Positions 26,218-35,706 are shown, counted from the stretch's first letter. The stretch is DNA of 64,000 nt from Chitinophaga sp. Cy-1792 (GCF_011752935.1 NZ_VWWO01000002.1:2170001-2234000), one strand, 5' to 3'. Notes: a model not told the origin generated them from the sequence alone. Made by a program: numbers and translations.

Positions 26218-27375
26218 GTGCATTCCAACAACCTATTATCCCGAAGGATACAATCTGTATGCTGTGTATTGGCGCTGTTATTCATTTTCTCCTGTAAATC
26301 CGGCGAAAAGCTTTATAACAAAGGCCGCTACGATGAAGCAGTAATGGCATTTGTAAAAAAGCTGCAACGCAGGCCCCACGATGCCACCGCCCTGCGCCTG
26401 CTCCCTGATGCGTATAAGCAGTCTTTCCAACACCATGAAGCCAATGCTACCCGCCTGATACAGGAAAACAATGAGCTGAAATGGGAAAAGATCCGCATGG
26501 AATACCGCTCCATGCAAACGCTCTTTAACGCCATTCATAACAGTCCTGCTGCCCTGGCAGTGGTAACACCCAAAGATTATTCCGCCGCTATCAAAGGCGC
26601 CCTGGAAATGGCAGCACAGGAGCGCTACGACCGCGGCACCTACCTCCTGGATGCCGGCGACAAAGCCAGCGCACGCAACGCCTATTACGAGTTTGATGAA
26701 GCGTTGAAACTGGTAAAGAACTACCGGAATGCCCAGGACCTGAAAAACCTGGCCTATCAGCGCGCCGTTATCAACGTCGCTATCAGCCAGATCGATATCA
26801 GATCCCCTTATTTCCAGTTCTCTGCTGATCAGTTCAGGGACTTCCTTGTTCGCAATGTGCAAAGCCAGCATATCAATACATTCGTACAGTTCTACGATGA
26901 AAGCTTCGCCAACGCCAATAAAGTGCCTGTAGACCAGTACCTGGAACTGCATTTCTTTGACTTCATCGTTGGTCAGACCTATGTAGACCGCACCCAGCGC
27001 GATGTTTCAAAAGAAATCGTAGAAAGTACCAGTAAAGATTCTACCGGAAAAGAAATTAAAAAATATAAAACAGTAAAGGCAACCGTCTTTATTACCCGGC
27101 AAACAGTAGTATCCAAAGGTATGCTGGACTATCGTATCATCAACACCATGGATAGTAAGGTGCTGCGCCAGAACCGGATTCCCGGCAGCTATACCTGGGT
27201 AAATCAGTTCGGCACCTACCGTGGCGACAACCGCGCTCTATCTGAAGAAGACCAGAAAATGATGGGCGGACGTGAACTACTCCCTCCTCCACCCGATCAG
27301 CTGTTCCTGGAATTTACCAAACCGATTTATGTGGACATGGAACGCGAACTGAAAACGTTTTACAGTGTGATGTAA
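26218..27375 (+). CDS. hypothetical lipoprotein with TPR-like start, GTG start codon
   Basis: Unrecognised protein of 385 residues, probably real and lipid-anchored: a hydrophobic stretch ends in LLFIFSC with Cys26 as the modified residue. The next part (KSGEKLYNKGRYDEAVMAFVKKLQRRPHDATALRLLPDAYKQ) looks like a tetratricopeptide repeat. The middle is helix-rich and the C-terminus beta-rich. The only in-frame start before the signal sequence is GTG at 26218; the next ATG codons lie after the lipobox. Starts 30 bases after smpB. Transport to the outer membrane is inferred from being a Bacteroidota lipoprotein. Confidence 0.75.
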   Translation: MHSNNLLSRRIQSVCCVLALLFIFSCKSGEKLYNKGRYDEAVMAFVKKLQRRPHDATALRLLPDAYKQSFQHHEANATRLIQENNELKWEKIRMEYRSMQTLFNAIHNSPAALAVVTPKDYSAAIKGALEMAAQERYDRGTYLLDAGDKASARNAYYEFDEALKLVKNYRNAQDLKNLAYQRAVINVAISQIDIRSPYFQFSADQFRDFLVRNVQSQHINTFVQFYDESFANANKVPVDQYLELHFFDFIVGQTYVDRTQRDVSKEIVESTSKDSTGKEIKKYKTVKATVFITRQTVVSKGMLDYRIINTMDSKVLRQNRIPGSYTWVNQFGTYRGDNRALSEEDQKMMGGRELLPPPPDQLFLEFTKPIYVDMERELKTFYSVM

Positions 27376-27394
27376 GCCAACAATATTATCTATA

Positions 27395-27436
27395 TAAAAA
27401 AAGCGGGTCGCTACTGTGTAGAGACCCGCTTTTTTA
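27395..27436. terminator. bidirectional terminator
   Basis: AAAAAGCGGGTC on the left (ending 27409) pairs with GACCCGCTTTTTT (27423-27435), with an inner CTA/TAG pairing. Between the converging lipoprotein and thioredoxin genes. Confidence 0.85.
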
Positions 27437-27447
27437 TGTCCGTTATT

Positions 27448-27747
27448 TTAAGCAATTTTCTGCTGAATGATCGGCAACAACTGATGTGCCGGCACTACGC
27501 CTGCCTGTCGCCACAATAGTTTACCTTCTTTAAACAGCATCAATGTAGGAATACTACTGATCTGCCACTGGGCCGAAAACTGCGGGTTTTTATCTACATC
27601 AATTTTAATAATTCTGAGATTATCTCCCATCTTATCCTTCACCTCTTTTAATATCGGCGGAACCATTTTACAGGGGCCGCACCAGACAGCATAACAATCT
27701 ATCAGTAAAGGAGTTGAAGACTGGATTAACGCTTGCAGATTTTCCAT
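27448..27747 (-). CDS. thioredoxin family protein
   Basis: Small dithiol oxidoreductase, 99 residues from the ATG at 27747. The active site WCGPC has Cys23 and Cys26 (YAVWCGPCKMVPPI), and the cis-Pro lies in SSIPTLMLFKEG. No signal peptide in this form, so cytoplasmic. The frame extends to 27795 with a hydrophobic-looking start (MSVLPAISYIAVKLGA), but the 99-residue form matches thioredoxin length and is chosen. Confidence 0.9.
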   Translation of the reverse strand: MENLQALIQSSTPLLIDCYAVWCGPCKMVPPILKEVKDKMGDNLRIIKIDVDKNPQFSAQWQISSIPTLMLFKEGKLLWRQAGVVPAHQLLPIIQQKIA

Positions 27748-27857
27748 AGCACCTAATTTTACTGCAATGTAAGATATTGCAGGCAAAACTGACAAAGCCA
27801 GTGAAAGGGTATTTAGTATCCACGAAAAAACGTATATTAAGCCAATAATTCCTGTTT

Positions 27858-28421
27858 ATGCATCCCTTGACTATTGTAATTTATTGCCTGTGGCTGGCAT
27901 CTGAAATCTGGCTCAACCGCGCGCTTCGCGGCAGCAATACCGACAAACAAAACCAGGACCGTGGCAGTCTGACAGCCATCTGGGTCGTCATCGCAGCGGG
28001 TATCAGTGCCGCTGTATGGCTATCTGGTAAGCCAGGCGCCAGGATCGCACCGGATGGTGTCACCGTACATTATGGCGGCCTGATTATTATCCTGATTGGC
28101 GTGGTGATCCGTTTTGCCGCAGTTGCCCAGCTAGGAAAGTATTTCACCGTAATGGTGACGATACGGGAAGGCCACCAGGTAAAAAAAGATGGCATGTACC
28201 GGCTGGTTAGACATCCTTCCTATTCGGCCTCCCTCCTCTCCTTTATCGGTTTTGGCATTTCCACCAATAGCTGGTACAGCTTCTTTGCGGTGGTAATACC
28301 TGTATTCTTCGTATTTATCTATCGTATCCGCATTGAAGAAAGAGCCCTGCTAAAACAGTTTGGCCAGGAGTATGCAGACTATATGCAGCACACCAAGCGC
28401 TTTATTCCATATATCTTCTAA
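27858..28421 (+). CDS. isoprenylcysteine carboxyl methyltransferase-like membrane protein
   Basis: 187-residue integral membrane protein of the ICMT/PEMT methyltransferase superfamily. Hydrophobic helices lie at about residues 3-17, 39-58, 73-90 and 128-155. The SAM-binding C-terminal signature RLVRHPSYSASLLSFIGFGIS and the closing EERALLKQFGQEYADYMQHTKRFIPYIF are typical. Bacterial members act on unknown substrates (lipids or small molecules); true protein prenyl-Cys methylation is not expected. Stands alone between converging terminators. Confidence 0.85.
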   Translation: MHPLTIVIYCLWLASEIWLNRALRGSNTDKQNQDRGSLTAIWVVIAAGISAAVWLSGKPGARIAPDGVTVHYGGLIIILIGVVIRFAAVAQLGKYFTVMVTIREGHQVKKDGMYRLVRHPSYSASLLSFIGFGISTNSWYSFFAVVIPVFFVFIYRIRIEERALLKQFGQEYADYMQHTKRFIPYIF

Positions 28422-28444
28422 TCATCTGCAAACATAAAAAATAT

Positions 28445-28482
28445 AGGGCCGGTCAACTAACGTGACCGGCCCTACGTTTTTT
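28445..28482. terminator. bidirectional terminator
   Basis: Perfect 11-bp stem AGGGCCGGTCA (28445-28455) with 28463-28473, T-runs on both sides. Between the converging ICMT and SusD genes. Confidence 0.9.
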
Positions 28483-28497
28483 TATATGTTACTCCAA

Positions 28498-30000
28498 TTA
28501 TAAGTTAGGATTGTTTTGTACTTCCGACAAAGGAATCGCAAAGAGATAATATTTACTCTGCGGAACAAAAGAAGTACCATCAGGGAATTTCAATGTTCTG
28601 TGGCCTTTTGCCTTCACCTGTTTGAAAGTACCGTCTGCACGGGGCACATTGATAATAGAATCGCCACCGGTGTAGGATGTAAAGGCTTTACGCACTACCG
28701 TACCGTTGGTACGAATGATGTCAGACAAAGAGAACCCTTCGCCCCATAGTTCCTTCCTGCGCTCGATCATAATAGAATCAATGATGTTACCGGTGCCTTG
28801 CTTGTAGAGATATGCGCTACGTGCACCTCTCAGCTCATTCAGACGCAGGGTTGCGTTGGTAGCATCGCCGGCACGTGCATAACCTTCCGCTTCTATCAGC
28901 ACCATTTCGGCAGCACGCATCAGTACGAAATCGCCAATGAGCGCCGTCTGATCGCGGAAACGGAACTTCTTGTACCGCAGGTAACCTTCCTGTGATGGCA
29001 GTGTATCCCAGTCGAATAATTTCGTACGGATGTCACCGTTATCAAAGAAATTTTTGAAGAAAGGATCCGCCATGAAGCTATAGTAATAAGAGCCCGGATC
29101 ACTCACGTCGAGGAAGTGGAAGTTGTAGCTCGCATTGCTCTGGTTAGGTGTTTGCGGGTGGCCCCAGATCCATTCTGCATTGCTCACATCGCTGAAGCCT
29201 TTCTGATAGTCATCACCGGACATTAGCGGATAGCCCTGGCGAGCGGCAGCAGCTTTCTGCTGTGCGAGCCCCCATTGCTGCGTTTGCAGGTAAGCACGTG
29301 CCAGCAGTCCTTCTATCACATTATAATCAATTTTATATTTCTTGCTGGCATCTCCACGGTCATAACCTTTTACCAGTGGTTCAGCAGCCAGCAGATCAGC
29401 GATCACCTGGTCGTATACCTGTTTAATAGTAGAACGAGGCTTGCCTGCAGTTGCTGCAGTGGTAGGTTCCAGGTAAATAGGCACTGCCGGTGCGTTCGGA
29501 TCAACGATCGGATTAAACTGGTAGAAAGAAGCCAGGTTCAGGTAGCACATGGCACGCAATGCATAAGCTTGTCCTTTCAGACGTGCTTTCTGCGTAGCAT
29601 CGCCGCTCACGCCATCAACCCTGGTAATAATGCTGTTGGCATTATCGATCACTTTATAAAGAATCGTCCAGTAAGCACTCACGCGGTTTTTGGTATTGTC
29701 TACCATCTCCACAAAGGTATATGCATCACGCAATCCGTATTTGGTGGTAACGGCGATATCATCTCCCATGGCATCACTGGCACGGGCAATAGAATTATAC
29801 CCCGGAACAGCATAGGTGAAGAATGTTTCCATGGCATAAGCCCATGTACCATTGATAACGGTTTCCACGTTGTCGGCGGTAGTGAATACCTGATCATCAG
29901 GCACCTGATTGGTAGGATCCTGCTTCAGAAAGTCCTTGCTGCAAGCACTTAGCAACACGGTACCCAGTAAAGCGGTAAGTATATATCTGTTCTTTTTCAT
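28498..30000 (-). CDS. SusD/RagB nutrient-binding lipoprotein (pair 1)
   Basis: Surface lipoprotein that caps the SusC-type channel encoded just upstream and captures its substrate. 500 residues. The signal peptide ends in the lipobox LLSAC with Cys20, followed by SKDFLKQDPTNQVPDDQVFTT, the classic SusD/RagB N-terminus. Helical TPR-like stretches (ARLKGQAYALRAMCYLNLASFYQF) and the C-terminal RRKELWGEGFSLSDIIRTNGTV are also conserved. Starts 10 bases after the susC gene. No polysaccharide enzyme lies beside the pair, so the substrate cannot be guessed. Confidence 0.95.
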   Translation of the reverse strand: MKKNRYILTALLGTVLLSACSKDFLKQDPTNQVPDDQVFTTADNVETVINGTWAYAMETFFTYAVPGYNSIARASDAMGDDIAVTTKYGLRDAYTFVEMVDNTKNRVSAYWTILYKVIDNANSIITRVDGVSGDATQKARLKGQAYALRAMCYLNLASFYQFNPIVDPNAPAVPIYLEPTTAATAGKPRSTIKQVYDQVIADLLAAEPLVKGYDRGDASKKYKIDYNVIEGLLARAYLQTQQWGLAQQKAAAARQGYPLMSGDDYQKGFSDVSNAEWIWGHPQTPNQSNASYNFHFLDVSDPGSYYYSFMADPFFKNFFDNGDIRTKLFDWDTLPSQEGYLRYKKFRFRDQTALIGDFVLMRAAEMVLIEAEGYARAGDATNATLRLNELRGARSAYLYKQGTGNIIDSIMIERRKELWGEGFSLSDIIRTNGTVVRKAFTSYTGGDSIINVPRADGTFKQVKAKGHRTLKFPDGTSFVPQSKYYLFAIPLSEVQNNPNL

Positions 30001-30010
30001 GGGTCAGTTT

Positions 30011-33000
30011 TTAGAAATTCAGGTTAATACCGGCAGACAATGATTTCAAAGCCGGGTAGCGGTAATAGGTAACTCCGTTAACGTTCTGTTCAGGATCCAT
30101 ACCTTTATGACCGTAGATGGTCAGCAGGTTCTCTCCCTGTACATAGATAGTTAACCCGTGCAGGTGCGCCTTGTCCATCAGTGTAGCCGGGAATGAATAG
30201 CTCAGGTTCACGTTTTTCAGGCGTGCATAGGCAGCATCATATAACCAGCGGGTAGAGTTGGATGTCCAGTTGGTGTTGTTGGTAGTCAGTGCCGGCACGT
30301 TGGTGTTGGTATTGTCCGGTGTCCAGCGGTTCAGGATTTCTGAAGACCAGGAACGACCAGGGTTGTTACCGGTATGCATCAGGTAAACGTAATCGTTGTC
30401 CAGTACCTTACCACCCAGGGAATAAGCCCAGAGGAAGCTAAACGCGAAGTTTTTATAAGTAAACGTATTGGTCAGACCTCCATAAACATCCGGCAGCGCA
30501 GAGCCTGAATAGTAAAGTGTACCAGCGCTATAGTTGGATGTCGTTGTTTTTGCGCCGGTGGTAGGATCTGTTACATACCACAGCGGGGCGCCTGTTTTGG
30601 CATCTACTCCTGCCCAGTCGCGCAGGTAGAATTCATAAATAGATTTACCTACCATTAATTTTTTCGTACCGCTGATAATTTCTTTCTGTGGTAACGAGGT
30701 AACCTTGTTGTTATAGTGGGTCATGTTCAGGTTCACCGTCCAGCTAAAGTCTTTTGTTTTAACCGGTACGCCGCGCAGGGTTACGTCTATACCATTATTA
30801 CGCATAGCGCCGATATTCTGGCTGATGGAAGCATAACCGGTAGATGGGGCTTTAGGTAATGCGAACAGCAGGTCCTGGGATTTACGCTGGAAGAATTCCA
30901 CGGTACCACCAAACCTGTTGTCGAACATAGACCAATCTACGCCCACGTTGAGGTTCAGGTTAGTTTCCCATTTCAGGTTAGGGTTGCTGAGTGTATCACG
31001 ATAAGTACCACCTTCACCCAGGTTACTGTTTACAACATAGAGCGACTGATAGGTATAGAAAGTACCGAGGTTATCATTACCCTGTGCACCGTAGCTGGCG
31101 CGGAGGGTTAAGGCATCCAGCCAGTCTTTCTCTTTCAGCCAGCTTTCTTCATTCATTTTCCAGGAAGCACCCAGCGACCAGAAGGTACCCCAGCGTTTAT
31201 CAGGAGAGAACCTGGAGGATCCGTCGCGGCGTAATGATGCGGAGAAGAAATATTTGTTTTTATAGTCGTATTCTGCGCGGGACAGGTAGCTACTCAGGGT
31301 GTAGTTGTCAGAGAAACCGGTGTAACCCAGCAGTACTGCTGCATCAGCAGGCTCTGTAAGTCCTGGCAGAGAGAAACCGGAGCGGTTACCATCGATAAAG
31401 GTATAATTGTATTTATACGCTTCCTGGCCTGCCAGCAAATTAATGTGGTGTATCTGATTAAATGTTTTTTCGTAGGTAAAGATGTTGTTCCATGTCCAGC
31501 TGAAGGTGCGGAAGCTACCGCGATCTACTGTACCGCCAATTGGTGCGTCGAAGCCCAGCGTAGGGTTCGTATAGTCGTGGTTCATTAACTGGGAATAGTC
31601 GACGCTGAAAGTAGTTTTAAATTTCAGTGCGTCCCAGATGGTTGCCTGTCCGAAGGTGCGGGCAGACACATCATCTCTCATTACGTTATGAAGATCGATG
31701 CCTGCCGTTTGAACCAGGTTGGTATTAGGATTATTTGCAGAAGGGCGATAATCGCCATAGTCAAAAATCCTGTTGCCTTTGGCATCGAGGATATAGGCAC
31801 CGGTTGCAGGGTCACGTTCGTAGATCGGATAGAAGGAAGGCATCAGACGGCCATAGTTCACGTAGTTGTCTGAGCGGCTGTCGTCTGAAGGAGGCGCCTG
31901 CTGCTCGGAATGTGCACCAGAGAGGTTCAAGCCTACTGTCAGCCATTTTTTGGCGTCAGCTTCTATGTTTGCGCGAACGTTATAACGTTTAAAACCAGAA
32001 GCGAGATAGATACCCTGATCGTTGAGGTAGCTGCCGGAGATATAATATCTTGATTTTTCGCTGGAGCCGCTGATGTTGAGATCTGCCTGGGTATGCTGGC
32101 CTGTTTGCTGCATGGCTTTGTCCCAGTTGTCGTTCCAGAGCGGGTGAGCACCGGCTACCAACTTACCGTCGGTGCCTACGGGTTCATCGATGGCTGTACC
32201 GTATGGGTTGATGCCGAGGTCGCCGACAACATTGCCGCTGGCACTGGCTGCGGCCTGTGCAGCCGTCATGCCGTTGGTCACGTTGGTATTGCGGAGTGCT
32301 TCCCAGTACAGGCGGAAATAATCGTCGGTACTTACCTGTGCATAGTCTTTCACTGCGCGTTTAGAGAAGCCCTGTGCAACGCGAACGCCTATATTACCTT
32401 TACCTTTTCCTTTTTTGGTGGTGATGATGATGACACCGTTGGCACCACGGGAACCGTATAATGCGCTGGAGGCGGCATCTTTCAGTACGGAGATAGATTC
32501 AATATCAGAAGGGTTGATAGCGTTGATGCTACCGGAGTATGGCGCACCATCCACTACATAAAGCGGATCAGCAGATGCGTTGATAGAGCCGATACCACGG
32601 ATACGGATGGTGGCATCTGTTCCTGGTTGTCCGCTCTGGGCGGTACTCTGTACGCCGGCCACTTGTCCTTGCAGGCCTCTGGATACGCTGGAGATCTGCC
32701 TGTCTGCCAGGTCAGCTCCTTTAATCTGCGCAACAGAGCCTGTGAGGGAGTTCTTTTTACCGGTACCATAGGCGATAACCACTACTTCGTCGATATCCTT
32801 GCCACCGGATTCGAGGGCAATACGTATAGGCGTGGTAGTGATAGCTACTTCCTGTTGTTTCATACCGATATAGCTAACAATAAGTTTGGTAGCAGCCGGG
32901 TTGCTGATTTCAATTTTGAAGGTACCATCAGCGGCAGAGGTCACCCCTTGTGTGGTGCCTGCCACCACGATGGTCGCTCCGGGCAATGGTTGGTTTTCCC

Positions 33001-33094
33001 TGGCCGAATAGACGGTACCAGTTACGGTGCGTATCTGCGCGAAACCCAAGAGGGGTCCTAACAGCACGAGAACAAGTAATAGACGTTGTAGCAT
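30011..33094 (-). CDS. SusC/RagA TonB-linked outer membrane channel (pair 1)
   Basis: TonB-dependent transporter of 1027 residues. A short signal peptide (residues 1-19, ending GFAQ) is followed by a carboxypeptidase-regulatory-like beta domain (VTGTVYSARENQPLPGATIVVAGTT), the TonB-box-like DEVVVIAYGT near residue 102, a plug domain (LQGQVAGV, ADPLYVVDGAPY, SALYGSRGANGVIIITTKKG) and the 22-strand barrel ending LSAGINLNF. It forms an operon with the SusD-type gene after it. A consensus promoter lies about 260 bases upstream. No sigma/anti-sigma or hybrid two-component regulator is adjacent. Confidence 0.96.
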   Translation of the reverse strand: MLQRLLLVLVLLGPLLGFAQIRTVTGTVYSARENQPLPGATIVVAGTTQGVTSAADGTFKIEISNPAATKLIVSYIGMKQQEVAITTTPIRIALESGGKDIDEVVVIAYGTGKKNSLTGSVAQIKGADLADRQISSVSRGLQGQVAGVQSTAQSGQPGTDATIRIRGIGSINASADPLYVVDGAPYSGSINAINPSDIESISVLKDAASSALYGSRGANGVIIITTKKGKGKGNIGVRVAQGFSKRAVKDYAQVSTDDYFRLYWEALRNTNVTNGMTAAQAAASASGNVVGDLGINPYGTAIDEPVGTDGKLVAGAHPLWNDNWDKAMQQTGQHTQADLNISGSSEKSRYYISGSYLNDQGIYLASGFKRYNVRANIEADAKKWLTVGLNLSGAHSEQQAPPSDDSRSDNYVNYGRLMPSFYPIYERDPATGAYILDAKGNRIFDYGDYRPSANNPNTNLVQTAGIDLHNVMRDDVSARTFGQATIWDALKFKTTFSVDYSQLMNHDYTNPTLGFDAPIGGTVDRGSFRTFSWTWNNIFTYEKTFNQIHHINLLAGQEAYKYNYTFIDGNRSGFSLPGLTEPADAAVLLGYTGFSDNYTLSSYLSRAEYDYKNKYFFSASLRRDGSSRFSPDKRWGTFWSLGASWKMNEESWLKEKDWLDALTLRASYGAQGNDNLGTFYTYQSLYVVNSNLGEGGTYRDTLSNPNLKWETNLNLNVGVDWSMFDNRFGGTVEFFQRKSQDLLFALPKAPSTGYASISQNIGAMRNNGIDVTLRGVPVKTKDFSWTVNLNMTHYNNKVTSLPQKEIISGTKKLMVGKSIYEFYLRDWAGVDAKTGAPLWYVTDPTTGAKTTTSNYSAGTLYYSGSALPDVYGGLTNTFTYKNFAFSFLWAYSLGGKVLDNDYVYLMHTGNNPGRSWSSEILNRWTPDNTNTNVPALTTNNTNWTSNSTRWLYDAAYARLKNVNLSYSFPATLMDKAHLHGLTIYVQGENLLTIYGHKGMDPEQNVNGVTYYRYPALKSLSAGINLNF

Positions 33095-33355
33095 AAGAGG
33101 AGAATTGGAGGTTTATGCGGTTTATATGGGCAAAGCGATGTCATCCCTGATACCGGTAATGGTCAGGCGTTTTGAGCGATGGTCCCGTTAATTATGTGAT
33201 TGCAGACAGCGATTTTGTGTGGTCGATCAACAATACATTCGCGCGGTGGCACAACACGACGAACATACAAAACTGAATGGCTGGTCTTTTAAGAAATACT
33301 TCCTTTTCATTTGTTTCTATTTATTACCCTATTATTCCTATAGACTGTTGGGACG
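33095..33355 (-). other. long untranslated leader of the susC-susD operon
   Basis: From the predicted RNA start near 33351 to the ATG at 33094 there are about 257 bases without a gene on either strand. I see no known riboswitch or strong hairpin. Such long leaders before susC genes are sites of small-RNA or RNA-structure control in some Bacteroides; here that is only a possibility. Confidence 0.5.
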
Positions 33356-33386
33356 CAAAGCTAGTGGTATTTATGTTATCAACAAA
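33356..33386 (-). promoter_or_regulatory. consensus promoter of susC-susD pair 1
   Basis: On the minus strand TTTG (33383-33386), exactly 19 bases, TAGCTTTG (33356-33363): both boxes and the spacing fit the Bacteroidota consensus. It lies 26 bases after the stop of the transporter gene at 33412, making the susCD operon independent of it. Confidence 0.85.
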
Positions 33387-33411
33387 AAGAAATGTTAAAA
33401 AGTTGTCGGAT

Positions 33412-35130
33412 TTATTTTCCATGGGTCATTAGCAGTACGATGATCACGCCTGAAGTAGTCAGTGTAATATTGGCTACTGCATAGGCTACAGTATATCCCA
33501 ATGCGGGCACTTTACTATTGAGGGCATCCTGTACCGCCAGCAACGGCGCGGATTCATCGTGGGCGCCGGCGCAGGCCCCCAGGCCTATGGCAGGATGGAA
33601 TTTGAACACATATTTAGACAGGAACAATGCCAGCACCATAGGCGAAAGGCTAAGTACGATACCTGCAACAAATAGTGTGAGGCCTTCCTGTTTTAATCCG
33701 GTAAGGAATCCTTCACTGGAGGTGAGTCCGACGATGGCAATGAACACGTGTAGTCCTAACTTGGTAAGTACCCACTGAGAAGACGGTGGTATAAATCCAA
33801 AGGTAGGTCTGGCACTGCGCAGCCATCCGAAGAACAACCCTGCAATAAGCGAACCGCCGCTGGTGCTGAGTTCTATAGGCACTGCTCCAATTTTCCAGGA
33901 CAACGCACCAACTAACGTACCCACTACGATACCACCTGCCAGGTATACGATATCTGTTTCCACACCGGTTTTTTCCTTGAAGCCCAGTAGCGGTATGGCC
34001 CGGTCTAAATCTACCTGAATACCTACTAGCTCGAGCACATCTCCCTTAACCAGCGAAGTAAGGGGTGATAACGGAATCTCAATACCTGCGCGGGTTAGTT
34101 TACGGATACTGATTCCTCTGAATGCGGGATCAGCATCGAGTCTGCGTATATGGTGTCCGATAACTTTCTTATTTTTTACGTACACTACCACATCCTGTAC
34201 GGGGAAGGTAAGCAGTTCCACATCGGCTACTTCCTTTCCCAGTAAGGGATCGGCGCCGATGGCGGATACACGTTGTCCACTGACAGCTACAATATCACCG
34301 GCATGCAGGGGAAAGTCGGGGGTAATGGGTATGAGCTTCCCTTCTCTTCTTACGCGGAGTATCCAGAGCAGTCGTCCTTTAGATTTCAGCACATGTTCGA
34401 GTTCAGTCACTGTTTTGCCGTCGCCGATGGTTTCCTTGCTAAGCAGGTAGGCCCTGAAGGCCACTTCATCATAAGCGTTGGTGATATCATGTTCTTCTTC
34501 ACCGGCGCCGGTTTCGCTCAGCTGTGCTTCCAGGGCTTTGGTTTCTTCGATCAGCTTTGCACGGCTGCCCGACATAAACCAGGGTCCTATTACAGACAGG
34601 AACCAGGAAGTACCAGCGGTACCAAAAATATAGGTAACGGCATAAGCGACCGGTATCTGATCGAGATAACGGTTTTTCAGGTCGTCAGAAATATTCAGGT
34701 CTTTAATACTATTGGAGGCTACGCCTATAATGGCAGAACAGGTATTGGAGCCGGACATAAACCCGGCAGTTGTTCCTACTTCAAAATGCAATAATGAGGA
34801 TATAGCCCAACAAAGCAGCAAACTACTGACGCAGACTATAAATGAGAACGCAGCCAGTGGAGCGCCATCTTTTTTTAGTGCAGCGAAAAACTGGGGGCCA
34901 ATACCATAGCCGGTACAGAACAAAAAGAAGAGAAAGAAAATTGATTTGGTCCCGTCGGGGATGGGGATATGATAGGTGCCGATGAAAATACCGGTCAGCA
35001 ATACCCCCGTTACCGTTCCAAGGGTGAATCCCTTGATATGGATCTTTCCAACATAAAACCCTATCATCAGGGTAAGCATGACGGCTATTTCGGGATATTT
35101 CTGGAGTGTTAGTATCAGCCAGTTGAACAT
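33412..35130 (-). CDS. AspT/YidE-type transporter with two RCK_C domains
   Basis: 572-residue inner-membrane transporter of the aspartate:alanine exchanger family. About five helices (residues 10-165) come first, then two soluble TrkA_C/RCK_C domains around residues 210-385 (TVTELEHVLKSKGRLLWILRVRREGKLIPITPDFPLHAGDIVAVSG and IRKLTRAGIEIPLSPLTSLVKGDVLELVG), then about six more helices with the GACAGAHDESAPLLAVQDALNS motif near the end. This duplicated-halves layout is diagnostic of YidE/YbjL/AspT. Substrate unknown; dicarboxylates or amino acids are likely by family. A perfect inverted repeat lies right before its start codon. Confidence 0.9.
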   Translation of the reverse strand: MFNWLILTLQKYPEIAVMLTLMIGFYVGKIHIKGFTLGTVTGVLLTGIFIGTYHIPIPDGTKSIFFLFFLFCTGYGIGPQFFAALKKDGAPLAAFSFIVCVSSLLLCWAISSLLHFEVGTTAGFMSGSNTCSAIIGVASNSIKDLNISDDLKNRYLDQIPVAYAVTYIFGTAGTSWFLSVIGPWFMSGSRAKLIEETKALEAQLSETGAGEEEHDITNAYDEVAFRAYLLSKETIGDGKTVTELEHVLKSKGRLLWILRVRREGKLIPITPDFPLHAGDIVAVSGQRVSAIGADPLLGKEVADVELLTFPVQDVVVYVKNKKVIGHHIRRLDADPAFRGISIRKLTRAGIEIPLSPLTSLVKGDVLELVGIQVDLDRAIPLLGFKEKTGVETDIVYLAGGIVVGTLVGALSWKIGAVPIELSTSGGSLIAGLFFGWLRSARPTFGFIPPSSQWVLTKLGLHVFIAIVGLTSSEGFLTGLKQEGLTLFVAGIVLSLSPMVLALFLSKYVFKFHPAIGLGACAGAHDESAPLLAVQDALNSKVPALGYTVAYAVANITLTTSGVIIVLLMTHGK

Positions 35131-35134
35131 AATG

Positions 35135-35179
35135 CAATAGTTGAATTGTCGTCATAATTACAATTCAACTATTGAATTG
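35135..35179 (-). promoter_or_regulatory. 15-bp inverted repeat before the transporter start
   Basis: CAATAGTTGAATTGT (35135-35149) pairs perfectly with 35160-35174, and a third TTGAATTG copy follows at 35172-35179. The repeat begins four bases upstream of the ATG at 35130. It could be an operator or a hairpin that masks the start of translation. Confidence 0.55.
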
Positions 35180-35202
35180 GTTCTACCTGTTAATGTACTT
35201 TA

Positions 35203-35664
35203 TTATCCGTTGGAAGCTTCGAAGCCGGTGTCGATCAGCCAGTTGCCGCTGTCTGCGGCAGCTGTTGCGAGTTCATCACAGCGGTTATTGAAAGGATTGG
35301 TGGCGTGTCCTTTCACCCAGTTCATTTTCACTTTATGTTTTCTGAACAGCGGGATAAAGCGCATCCAGAGGTCTTTATTTTTCTTATCCTTAAATCCTGT
35401 TTTTACCCATCCCCAGATCCAGCCTTTTTCGATACTGTCTACCACATATTTACTGTCTGTAAAAATATTCACTTCCAGTCCATCCCGTTTGAGTGCTTCC
35501 AGCCCGACTATTACAGCCAGCAGTTCCATTCTGTTATTGGTTGTTTTCCGGTATCCCTGGGACATTTCCTTTCTGATGTTCCCCCAGATGAGAATCACAC
35601 CATAACCGCCGGGGCCGGGGTTACCGCGGGATGATCCATCTGTGTAAATTATGAGTTCAGCCAT
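35203..35664 (-). CDS. rnhA: ribonuclease HI
   Basis: Cuts the RNA strand of RNA/DNA hybrids. 153 residues, full length. The four acidic catalytic residues are in place: Asp in YTDGSSRGNPGPGGYG, Glu in NNRMELLAV, Asp in FTDSKYVVDSI and Asp in NNRCDELA, with the HATN active-site loop before the last. A TATCTTCG box (35669-35676) ends four bases before the ATG, so the mRNA may have almost no leader. Confidence 0.95.
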   Translation of the reverse strand: MAELIIYTDGSSRGNPGPGGYGVILIWGNIRKEMSQGYRKTTNNRMELLAVIVGLEALKRDGLEVNIFTDSKYVVDSIEKGWIWGWVKTGFKDKKNKDLWMRFIPLFRKHKVKMNWVKGHATNPFNNRCDELATAAADSGNWLIDTGFEASNG

Positions 35665-35668
35665 TGGG

Positions 35669-35676
35669 CGAAGATA
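35669..35676 (-). promoter_or_regulatory. -7-like promoter box of rnhA
   Basis: On the minus strand TATCTTCG, one base off TAnnTTTG and in the same context (TATCTTyGCCC) as the bioD box. It would start RNA at the A of the rnhA start codon. Confidence 0.45.
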
Positions 35677-35706
35677 AGGGTTTTGTTATTTGTTTCTTTG
35701 GCATAA

